Positions 8,762 through 16,456 of a stretch of DNA of 64,000 nucleotides are shown in pieces; position 1 is the stretch's first letter; each line of letters begins with the position of its first letter. The stretch is from positions 1 to 64,000 of the forward strand of contig NZ_JAMQOT010000013.1 of NCBI RefSeq assembly GCF_029502005.1. The letters run 5' to 3'. The translations under genes and the position numbers were made by a program. Below the pieces are notes generated by a model. It did no database searches. It saw only the letters and a list, made by a program, of their open reading frames with translations, and was not told where the DNA came from. Origin of the DNA: Natrinema salsiterrestre (GTDB lineage: Archaea; Halobacteriota; Halobacteria; Halobacteriales; Natrialbaceae).

Positions 8762-8796
8762 ATCAAACGAAGTTGTCGTGCTGAACTCATCCTCTG
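8762..8796. repeat. dispersed repeat B, copy 1 (IS-like end sequence)
   Basis: TCGTGCTGAACTCATCCTCTG here matches TCGTGCTGAACTTATCCTCTG at 57531-57551, with further agreement to the left (CAAACGA...TT-TCGTG). The repeat ends 35 bp before the truncated AI-2E gene begins. This copy lacks the second hairpin arm (TTCAGCACG) present at 57554-57562. Confidence 0.65.
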
Positions 8797-8830
8797 GGCC
8801 TTGTTTGAACGCGTGATTTCACGGCTGTGA

Positions 8831-9484
8831 GTCCTCGATGGCGCGTTCGATGTCATCATCCTCTCGGCGATCATCTACACGGTATTCAACGTCGTCGCGC
8901 CCGGCGGACTGGCGATCCCGTCGGCGGTATTGTTCGCCGTCGTGACCGGCCTCTTCACGCTCGTCCCGCTCGTCGGCCGGTCGATCATCTATATCGCGAT
9001 TGCCGGGACCCTCGCGGTCCAGGCGGCGACGGTCGACCCGCGTCTCCTCTGGTTCCCGATCGCGTTCCTCGCGGTCATGATCGTCGCGTTCGACAATCTC
9101 GTCCGGACGTACATCCGGCCGTACCTCTCGGGGCGACTGCTCAACACTGGGCTCGTCATGTTCGCGTACCTGTTCGGCCCGCCACTGTTCGGCTGGTACG
9201 GTATCTTCCTCGGTCCGTTCCTGATGGTCTTCATCGTGACGTTCGTCCGAATGATCCTCCCTGTGTTGGCCGATCCCGAGTGCGAACGCGTCGAACTAAA
9301 TCCCGAACACACGCTCGACGAGTACGCCGAGAATGTTGGGGATCAGCAGAACGTTCCCCGTCCGAGGTGGATCGGACCGACATCGGAACGGGGTGAAATC
9401 TACCCACACAAAGTCTCGTCTCCGCTAGTGAGCGCCCCCGTCACCCATTTCAGCACGGACGTTCGTCGAGTGACACCGTGGTGA
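8831..9484 (+). pseudogene. AI-2E family transporter, N-terminally truncated
   Basis: The frame is closed by TGA 8828-8830. Downstream it runs open through FDVIILSAIIYTVFN, then FTLVPLVGRSIIYIAIAG and GWYGIFLGPFLMVF, the second half of an AI-2E permease. Compared with the 342-aa protein at 6421, roughly the first 170 residues are gone. No ATG or GTG precedes the homologous region in frame; TTG 8930 is the first possible start. Loss of the 5' part coincides with repeat B at 8762-8796, suggesting that insertion and excision of a mobile element removed it. The hydrophilic C-terminal tail of about 65 aa is intact. It is probably non-functional. Confidence 0.75.
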
Positions 9485-9912
9485 GAGACGGCCACTGCTT
9501 CGTCGGCGATCTGCGAGTTCGTATTCACCCGGGTTCGAGCCTCCGGGTGGAAAGCCTCTGTCCGGTCGCCAAACGCGAACGACGAGTTCTAAGAAACGCC
9601 GGTCTCTCGAGACCCCGTGACCGGCTATTCAGCCCGTCACGGACGATCACGATACATTCTCGAGCGAGTCACTCGTCAATATCACGATGGCGCACACTGC
9701 GGTGCTGGGTCGAATCGGGAGCGGAGCAACCGCAAGGGAACGCAGTACCTGTAAGAAACCGGAAAATGATCGCTATGTGATCTAAACCACATTAATTGCT
9801 TTCGCCGTCCTATTTCTCTGTAGAGAATCGCAACGATGGTGGAAATCGTACGCAGTAGTGAAAGTAGGGCATCTGGTCACGAGACTAAATCGGCACACCG
9901 CGAGTGCGAGCT
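9485..9912. other. intergenic stretch without a recognisable gene
   Basis: About 430 bp. A 100-codon open frame at 9478-9780 has a composition unlike haloarchaeal proteins (Arg/Ser/Pro-rich, no acidic bias) and I do not consider it coding. GGGTTCGAGCCTCCGGG at 9531-9547 looks like a tRNA T-arm, but no acceptor or anticodon arm fits around it. AT-rich sequence at 9780-9830 may hold the promoter of the next gene. Confidence 0.5.
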
Positions 9913-10545
9913 ATGAGTCTCCTCGAAGTTCTCCCGCTGGCTATCGTGATGATTGCGGGTCCGCAGATCCTCTCGCCCATCTTCCTCGCCACGAGCGAGA
10001 AGTGGCGGACGAACTCGATAGCATATGTCTTCGGTGCGTTCCTCTCGATCAGTCTCGTCGTCGTCGTCGCGTACCTCCTCGGGAACAGTTTCGGCGGTGG
10101 TGGCGGTCTGCTCGGTGCGAGCGCGAAGCAACTGCTCTACGTCGTCGTCCTCATCCTCCTCCTCTACGCGGCAGAGGAGACCTACCGAAAGCGGAATGTG
10201 ACGGAGCCACCAGCGTGGATGGGCAAGTTGACCACCGCGACACCACGGTTCTCGTTTCGACTGGGGTTTCTTCTATTGGGCGTCTTCCCGACCGATATCG
10301 TCACCTCGATGAGTGTCGGTACCTATCTCGCAGCGAACGGCGACCCGGTCACGGACGCGACTGGGTTTATCTTACTCACACTGTTCATCTTAGCGCTTCC
10401 GTCGCTCGCGGTGGTCGTGGTAGGCGAGCGAGCGGAAGCCGCGCTCCCGGAGATCCGCGACTGGATGAACGACAACTCCTGGATCATCTCCGAAGCAGTG
10501 ATTGCTCTCTTCATCGTTCTGACGCTGCAGAACCTTCTCGGATAG
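9913..10545 (+). CDS. GAP-family integral membrane protein (Sap/LysE-like)
   Basis: 210 aa from ATG 9913; GTG 9904 is three codons upstream. Six hydrophobic helices are visible: about residues 5-25, 35-60, 70-95, 115-140, 155-175 and 190-208. A cytoplasmic basic loop (EETYRKRNVTEPPAWMGK) sits after the third helix. The pattern, with DIVTSMSVG in helix 4, fits the GAP (Sap, sulfolipid-1-addressing protein) family within the LysE superfamily of exporters. The transported molecule is unknown. It appears monocistronic. The roughly 300 bp that follow (10546-10845) carry no gene and lead into the AddB-like gene. Confidence 0.65.
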   Translation: MSLLEVLPLAIVMIAGPQILSPIFLATSEKWRTNSIAYVFGAFLSISLVVVVAYLLGNSFGGGGGLLGASAKQLLYVVVLILLLYAAEETYRKRNVTEPPAWMGKLTTATPRFSFRLGFLLLGVFPTDIVTSMSVGTYLAANGDPVTDATGFILLTLFILALPSLAVVVVGERAEAALPEIRDWMNDNSWIISEAVIALFIVLTLQNLLG

Positions 10546-10845
10546 GTGCGTACGAACTCACAAACCATCACCCGGAAGGACGCTCAGCCACAACACTGGA
10601 AAGGTACTGTTCGCCTCTCGGTGGAATCCCTCTTCTGTATCGCACTGTGAGGAGCGTCTATTTTTTGCCATAAACCAACGCCAATGCCTGTCTCGACGCC
10701 GCTGATCAAGGATACTAACACAGTTTCCGTCACGTCATCACCAGTACGCTGCCTCGCGGTTTCCGTCGTCTGGATAGTACCATTCCGTCTAACACGTTCT
10801 GAAAATGCCGATAGTCTTATCTATCCTAAATTGTGAACTCGAAGA

Positions 10846-13431
10846 GTGTCAATCACGCGGGCAACACCTCTCGATACTCTCTACGAGCAAATCTCGGACT
10901 ACGACCTCGTTCTCGTTCCCGATGCACCGCTTGCCAGTGCGCTGAACCGTCGATTGGATAGGCCTCACTTCGGCCCGTTCGCGGTTCCACCTCGGCGTCT
11001 CGCGGCAGGTCGACGCGAGACGGCCGAGGATCGAACTGCGTTCCTCGAGCTCGTCGAACACAGCGACCTCGATTGGAAACGCAGCGCTTACGCGATTGGG
11101 AACATCCTCCAGTGCTGGGAGCATCAGGGGCGGCTGGATTCCATCCTCGAGTACAATGGCTACGCCGACGCGGTGACCGAAGAAGCGGTAGCGTATATCG
11201 ACGACCTCGAGACGACGTCGGGACGACTGACCGAGTACCGGATCGATGCCGATACAGACGTCGCGGTGGTGGGTGAAGACCAGCTGACCGCGCTCGAGCG
11301 ATCGATACTCCCGGCGGAGTACGATACCTACAGTCCATTCAGCGACCAGGCGTTCGAGCGACCACCGTTCCGGATCTTCGAGTCGACGTCGGCGATCGTC
11401 GACACAGTGGTCGATAGTATCGCGGGGAACGATTCCGAGAACGTCGCAGTCGTCCTCGACCAGGCGAGTCCGTATTCGACACTCGTGGAATCCGCGTTCG
11501 AATCGGCCGAGATACCGTTCTATGGCGGCCCTGGCTTTATCGACGATTCGGACCACCGAGCGTTCTGCCAGTTGCTCCGCGTGGCACATCGCGGAACGGA
11601 TACCGAGGTCCGCGACGTCAAACCGGTTCTGCGTACACTCGGCGTCGATCTCGCCCTCGAACACGACGAAAAACGGCTGTCCGACCTCGATATCGCTGAG
11701 ATCGAGTGGGTTCGCGATTTCTGTGACACCATCGAAAATCGGACCGTCGACGAGTCGATCACGGCGTTCGAGCAGCGAACCGGGTGTTCGATGGACGCCT
11801 TCCGAGACGAAGTGGCCGCATTGTGTCTCGACGACGAGTTCGTCACCGAGGAGACGGTCGATCGACTCGAGTTTTATCTGCAGACCTACGAGGTTCCGGT
11901 CGACCGAGAAAACGAGGGTGTGCTGCTGGCCGACGCGAAGTCGGCCGCGTACGTCGATCGGCCCGTCGTGTTCTTCCTCGGGCTCGACGAGAACTGGACG
12001 CACTCCGCACCGCGCCGTCCGTGGGTCGATCGCGATGCCCAGTACACCAGAAACATCCAGCAGTTCCAGCTGCTGTTGCAGAGCGGCGTCGAGCAATATT
12101 ACCTCGTTCAGGACACGAGTGGCGGGTCTCCGGTTACGCCGTGTCTGTACTTCGAGGAACTTCTGGAGGAAGAGTTCGACCGCTTCAGTGACCTCGAGTC
12201 GATACAGCACGCAAAAGCGCCCCGCGAACGAGGGACCGGATTCGAGAAAGAACCCGTCGACGCTACCGCGACCGAGGTGGAGACGATTAGCCAGTCCAGT
12301 CTCAGTACGTACGTCAACTGTCCGCGCGATTACTTCTTCAGTCGTCTCGTCGACGGCCCCGACAAGGACTATTTCGAAGAAGGAAATCTGTTCCACGATT
12401 TCGCCGAGTTCTACGTCGAGCACCGAGATGCAGTCGACGACGCGCTACTCGACGAGACGGTCGAAGTGATGCTCGAGGAAACGCGGCCGTTCGTCAGGCG
12501 CGTCGACCGGAAGACGCGACGAACGAAGTACCGTGTGGGGCTCGAAACGATCCGCGACTTTTTGGATGAAAACGTCCCGACCGACGGGACCTTTCTCACG
12601 GCCGAAAGCGGCTGGGGATCGAACTTCTTCGCCGAGCGGTACGACCGACCGATCGAGACGCCGATCACCGAGCGGTGGTTCGAGAACGACGATCTCGGCC
12701 TGAAGGGGAAGATCGATCTGATTCACGGCCCGACCAGACTCGTCGATCACAAGAGCGGCAGCCGAAAGCGAGCTTCCCAAGTCGTGACGAACTCGGCGAT
12801 AGATCCGCCCGCCGAGTCGCCGAACTTCCAGGCGCTGCTGTACCTCACACACTGGCGAACGGAACGGCCGGAGGACGAACTGGAGTTCACCTTCTTTCAC
12901 TTCCTCGAGACGCTCGACGACGTCGTCGCCGGTGACGCGGACCTCGAGGACACGCTCACCACGGTCACGTACCACCCGACGTCGTTCGAAGGACACGCTG
13001 AGTCACGAGCGGTGTTCGAGGATCTCCGCGAGGACGGCGCTGGGAACTGTCGAAAGACGCTCGAGAAGGTCACGTACGACGACTACAGAGCGGTCTTCGA
13101 AGTGACACCGATGCCGGACACGCGGGACAGTGACGAACTCATCGAGTCGGAGTTCGGCCAAGTGTTGATTGAGCGGATGAAGGAGTGCGTCGGTGACTAC
13201 AAGTACGTCTCCTCGGGGTGTAAGCAACTGATGCGCGAGCTGATGCGGGTTCGGAGTCGCAACTACTTCCGCGAGGACCTCGACGCTTTCGAGGAGTTCG
13301 TCGACGATCGGATCGCAGAACTGAATCGCCGGCGTCGCGGTGAGGAGCGCTTCCCGGTCGAGGGACTCGCCGGCGAACCCAACTACCGCTACGTGGACAA
13401 CCGCGATCTCCTGCTGAACACTGATGACTGA
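10846..13431 (+). CDS. AddB-like protein with PD-(D/E)XK nuclease domain
   Basis: 861 aa, GTG start. This codon is supported because the remnant at 3420 conserves it together with the preceding CTCGAAGAGT. The N-terminal ~450 residues look like an inactivated superfamily 1 helicase core, as in AddB: it opens LVLVPDAPLASALNRRL, and I see no Walker A. The C-terminal third is a RecB-type nuclease. SQSSLSTYVNCPRDYFFSRL opens it at about residue 483, GKIDLIHG at 622 and LVDHKSGS at 633 supply the D...DxK catalytic residues, and FQALLYLTHW follows as the QxxxY-like helix. The Cys of YVNCP and later Cys (GNC, KEC, SGC) could ligate an Fe-S cluster as in AddB, but spacing alone does not prove it. It overlaps the helicase gene by 8 nt. 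Probable role: end processing of double-strand breaks or of invading DNA. Confidence 0.8.
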   Translation: MSITRATPLDTLYEQISDYDLVLVPDAPLASALNRRLDRPHFGPFAVPPRRLAAGRRETAEDRTAFLELVEHSDLDWKRSAYAIGNILQCWEHQGRLDSILEYNGYADAVTEEAVAYIDDLETTSGRLTEYRIDADTDVAVVGEDQLTALERSILPAEYDTYSPFSDQAFERPPFRIFESTSAIVDTVVDSIAGNDSENVAVVLDQASPYSTLVESAFESAEIPFYGGPGFIDDSDHRAFCQLLRVAHRGTDTEVRDVKPVLRTLGVDLALEHDEKRLSDLDIAEIEWVRDFCDTIENRTVDESITAFEQRTGCSMDAFRDEVAALCLDDEFVTEETVDRLEFYLQTYEVPVDRENEGVLLADAKSAAYVDRPVVFFLGLDENWTHSAPRRPWVDRDAQYTRNIQQFQLLLQSGVEQYYLVQDTSGGSPVTPCLYFEELLEEEFDRFSDLESIQHAKAPRERGTGFEKEPVDATATEVETISQSSLSTYVNCPRDYFFSRLVDGPDKDYFEEGNLFHDFAEFYVEHRDAVDDALLDETVEVMLEETRPFVRRVDRKTRRTKYRVGLETIRDFLDENVPTDGTFLTAESGWGSNFFAERYDRPIETPITERWFENDDLGLKGKIDLIHGPTRLVDHKSGSRKRASQVVTNSAIDPPAESPNFQALLYLTHWRTERPEDELEFTFFHFLETLDDVVAGDADLEDTLTTVTYHPTSFEGHAESRAVFEDLREDGAGNCRKTLEKVTYDDYRAVFEVTPMPDTRDSDELIESEFGQVLIERMKECVGDYKYVSSGCKQLMRELMRVRSRNYFREDLDAFEEFVDDRIAELNRRRRGEERFPVEGLAGEPNYRYVDNRDLLLNTDD

Positions 13432-16270
13432 ACCCAACACGCAACAGCGAGAACTCATCGAAAGCACTGAGGGCACCTATCTCGTCGACGCCGGTGCCGG
13501 AACCGGGAAGACGTTCGCCGTCACCCGGCGCTACGCGAATATCGTCGAGCAGTCGGGGGTCGAACCGGACGATGTCCTCCTGGTCACCTTCACGAACAAT
13601 GCCGCGACCGAAATGAAAGAGCGAATCGTCGGCCAGTGCCAGTACGGAATGCGCGAGCTCGCCGACGCGCCGATCCGGACCTTCCATTCGCTGTGTCACG
13701 ATCACCTTCAAGAGCACGGTCACACTGCCCCAGCGTATCTCGGTATCGACGACACGATCACCGGCTCGACCCGGATTGTCAGCGACGACGTCGTCGAGGA
13801 CGGGCTGTTTCGGGAGTTTATCGACGGCTTCAGCGATGACAATCCCGCGTATGACGACCTGTTTCGAGCGATTTCCGCTCCGATGGAACTGCTCGGCCTC
13901 ATCGAAGAGTTAGCTTCGAAGGGAGTGTTCCCGACTGCCGACGGCTGGTATCGCAACGGAGAGCGCTATCTCGATGGTAACTTCGACGCGTTCAAACGCC
14001 TCTTCGACGATCGCAACGAACCGCGGAATGACGGAAGCAAACAGTCGCGGCTGCGATCGAAGCTCTACAGCTACGGGAAGAACAAGAACTACCTGCCGGC
14101 CGCTCCGGACAAGGCCGAGATCCGAGGCGACGGGAAGCAGGTTCCGGACGCAGTCGCTTGGGCGGCGTTCGAGGAGGACCGGAGTGATCTGAAGGGGTTC
14201 GTTCACGACGTCTACTACGACTATCTCAGATTCGCCCTCCGGCGCAATTACCTGAACTTCGGCTTCCTCCAGCTGTTCGCGTTCGTCCTGCTCTGTGAGA
14301 ACCACGAACTCCGCGGCGAGGCCGCCTTCGAGTACGTGATGGTCGACGAGTTCCAGGACTCGAGCGAGATTCAGTTCAAACTCGCACTGCTCCTGGCCGG
14401 GACCGACAACGTCTGCGTCGTCGGCGACTGGAAGCAGAGCATCTACGGCTTCCAGTACGCCGACGTGGACAATATCGTCGAGTTCGAAACGCGGTTGAAC
14501 GGGTTCGCCGAGGAGTTGAATCGGGACGCCGATCGCGTTCGCTTCGACACGACCGACGTGACCAGAATCGAGTTCGTCGAGAACTACCGATCGACGCAGT
14601 CGATCCTGGATTTCTCCGAACACGGGCTCCTTGTTCCGGCAACCGGCAGCGAGGAGATCGACGTCGAGGACACGCGAGACCGGATCGTCTCGCTCGAATC
14701 GAACGCCGATCACGAGAACACGACGATCGAAGCGATACAGAGCGAGGCGGAAGACGAGGCGATCCTGGCCAAAGTACAGGAAATCGTCGGAAACGGCGAC
14801 TATCGAGTAGAAGACGACGATGGGAACCTCCGAGTACCGGAGTACCGCGACATCGCAGTTCTGACTCGAACGCGCGACTTCGGTCGCGAACTCCTCGAGA
14901 CGGCCGAGGAGTACGGAGTTCCCACGGCGTACGAGGGTGGGATCGAACTGTTTCGGACCGATCAGGCGAAACTCCTGCTGGCGTGGCTCAGGATTCTCGA
15001 GAACGACCTCGATCGCGGGTGGGCCGTCGTCCTCGAGGAAGCCGGATACACGCTCGACGAGATCGATCGGATTCTGGATCGTGGAGACTATCCCGAGGAC
15101 ATGACCGCCTTCCGTGAGGAATTGGGGGCGATGGAGACGCTCGGTGGGATTACACGGCGTGTCTTCACTCGATACGGGTACGACGGGGAGACTGCCGACG
15201 TCATCCTGCACACGATTCAATCGATCCACAGTACGACGACGATGACGCAGGGCGATCTCATCCGTGTGATCGAGCGCAGCATCGACGCGGGGAGTACCCA
15301 CGAGGTCAGCGCGAGTGCGGGAGCGAATTCGGTGACGGTCCAGACGATTCACTCCGCGAAGGGACTCGAGTACCCGATCGTGATCCTCGCGAATATGAAC
15401 AGCGGCCGCTACCCGCCGTCCGGTGGTGGCAGTAGTTCCATCTCCTATCAGGACCCAGTTGGCCTCCGGCAGCGCAAGGTGTACACCGAAGCGGCACAGG
15501 GCCACCCCCACGTCTACGACAATTGGCGCTCGGACGTGCTTCGTCGCTGTCTTCCCCGCGACTACGACGAGGAGCGACGGTTGCTGTACGTTGCCATCAC
15601 ACGGGCCGAGAGCCACGTCGTCTTCACCGCGGGTGACGACCCCAATACGTTCCTCGAGGAGCTTCCCGTGGATATCGAGTCGGTCGTGCCGGACCCTGAG
15701 ACGGTTGCAGTCGACCAGAGTGAACAGCCCCACCTCGAGATCGACATTCGAGACCCGGAGGGACCGGTTCGGTATTCGCCACACTCACTGATGGACGAGG
15801 ACGTCTTCGAAGCGGTCGAGGCGGGGCGAGGCCTCGAGTTCGGCTCTCGCGTTCACGATTTCGCCGAGCGATATGCGTTGGGCGAGGCCGTCGAACCCCA
15901 GAGCGAGGACGAGAAACGCATACGAGATCTGTTGGATTCGATGGACGGTGAACTCAGGGTCGAAGAGAGCGCGTATCTCCCGCTCGAGGTCGATGGGGAA
16001 CGAGTGAGTCTTCACGGTATCGTCGACCTGGTTCACGTGACTGGGGATACGATCGAGATCGTCGATTACAAGACGGATCGCGGGCGGCATGCAGAATCCG
16101 AATATCGCACGCAGTTGAGCGTCTACTGGCATGTGCTCGATGCGGTGTATTCCGATCGGGAGATCGCGGCGAGTATCTTCTACACGGCGGACGGTGAGCG
16201 GGTGGCGGTTGCGCCGTTCTCGAGGGACGACCTCCGTGAACTCGTTCGCGATCAGACCGAGCGGATGTGA
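13424..16270 (+). CDS. AddA-like UvrD/Rep helicase with C-terminal PD-(D/E)XK nuclease
   Basis: 948 aa. Q-motif NTQQRELI (5-12) is followed by Walker A AGAGTGKT (23-30), motif Ia LVTFTNNAATEM, and Walker B VDEFQDSS (about 308). Motif III is VVGDWKQSIYGFQYAD, motif IV region ENYRSTQSI, motif V TVQTIHSAKGLEYPIVILA, and motif VI LLYVAITRAE. A RecB-type nuclease closes the protein: LEFGSRVHDFAERYALG, LHGIVDLVHV (about 866) and EIVDYKTDRG (about 880), then QLSVYWHVL. The order is that of AddA, though shorter than typical bacterial AddA. Coupled to the AddB-like gene (8-nt overlap), it should form a two-nuclease helicase complex. The pair replaces nothing obvious in archaeal repair and sits next to McrBC, so an anti-invader role is possible. 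Confidence 0.88.
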   Translation: MTEPNTQQRELIESTEGTYLVDAGAGTGKTFAVTRRYANIVEQSGVEPDDVLLVTFTNNAATEMKERIVGQCQYGMRELADAPIRTFHSLCHDHLQEHGHTAPAYLGIDDTITGSTRIVSDDVVEDGLFREFIDGFSDDNPAYDDLFRAISAPMELLGLIEELASKGVFPTADGWYRNGERYLDGNFDAFKRLFDDRNEPRNDGSKQSRLRSKLYSYGKNKNYLPAAPDKAEIRGDGKQVPDAVAWAAFEEDRSDLKGFVHDVYYDYLRFALRRNYLNFGFLQLFAFVLLCENHELRGEAAFEYVMVDEFQDSSEIQFKLALLLAGTDNVCVVGDWKQSIYGFQYADVDNIVEFETRLNGFAEELNRDADRVRFDTTDVTRIEFVENYRSTQSILDFSEHGLLVPATGSEEIDVEDTRDRIVSLESNADHENTTIEAIQSEAEDEAILAKVQEIVGNGDYRVEDDDGNLRVPEYRDIAVLTRTRDFGRELLETAEEYGVPTAYEGGIELFRTDQAKLLLAWLRILENDLDRGWAVVLEEAGYTLDEIDRILDRGDYPEDMTAFREELGAMETLGGITRRVFTRYGYDGETADVILHTIQSIHSTTTMTQGDLIRVIERSIDAGSTHEVSASAGANSVTVQTIHSAKGLEYPIVILANMNSGRYPPSGGGSSSISYQDPVGLRQRKVYTEAAQGHPHVYDNWRSDVLRRCLPRDYDEERRLLYVAITRAESHVVFTAGDDPNTFLEELPVDIESVVPDPETVAVDQSEQPHLEIDIRDPEGPVRYSPHSLMDEDVFEAVEAGRGLEFGSRVHDFAERYALGEAVEPQSEDEKRIRDLLDSMDGELRVEESAYLPLEVDGERVSLHGIVDLVHVTGDTIEIVDYKTDRGRHAESEYRTQLSVYWHVLDAVYSDREIAASIFYTADGERVAVAPFSRDDLRELVRDQTERM

Positions 16271-16284
16271 CGGATTGTACGCAT

Positions 16285-16418
16285 ATGGGAGTGCGGTACG
16301 GTGTCTCTCGGATCCGACCGGCACCGATACTCTCACGCAGGTCGAAGGCCCGCCAGATCGTCGAACGAGTTGAGTCCGTTGGATCGACGAGATCCGTAGC
16401 AGTGACGTAGACACTCAC
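16285..16418 (-). pseudogene. fragment of the winged-helix/nucleotidyltransferase-type regulator
   Basis: The minus strand encodes DLVDPTDSTRSTIWRAFDLR followed by RIRETPYRTP, the DNA-recognition helix and wing of the wHTH domain of which 3455-3649 holds the N-terminal half. The base-level match to 3453-3520 includes a 27-bp identity around GGTCGAAGGCCCGCCAGATC. The N-terminus (MAKQD...) is absent. In its place, 40 bp upstream, the McrB gene begins. The nucleotidyltransferase half is also missing because addA ends at 16270. It is a relic that fixes the orientation of the ancestral locus. Confidence 0.65.
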
Positions 16419-16456
16419 ACAGAACTATGTGTCACTGGCCGTAACCATGGATCAGG

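Noticed and set aside
9531-9547. tRNA T-arm-like GGGTTCGAGCCTCCGGG
   Set aside because: No acceptor stem, D-arm or anticodon arm can be folded around it.
9478-9780. 100-codon plus-strand frame
   Set aside because: Not acidic, no domain or helix pattern, no promoter or ribosome-binding site that fits.
10849-12423. 524-codon open frame on the minus strand
   Set aside because: Antisense shadow of the AddB-like gene. Composition is Arg/Glu/Val-rich without any domain pattern.
13910-15784. 624-codon open frame on the minus strand
   Set aside because: It lies entirely antisense to the AddA-like helicase gene, whose motifs are unambiguous. Long antisense frames are expected in GC-rich haloarchaeal DNA.
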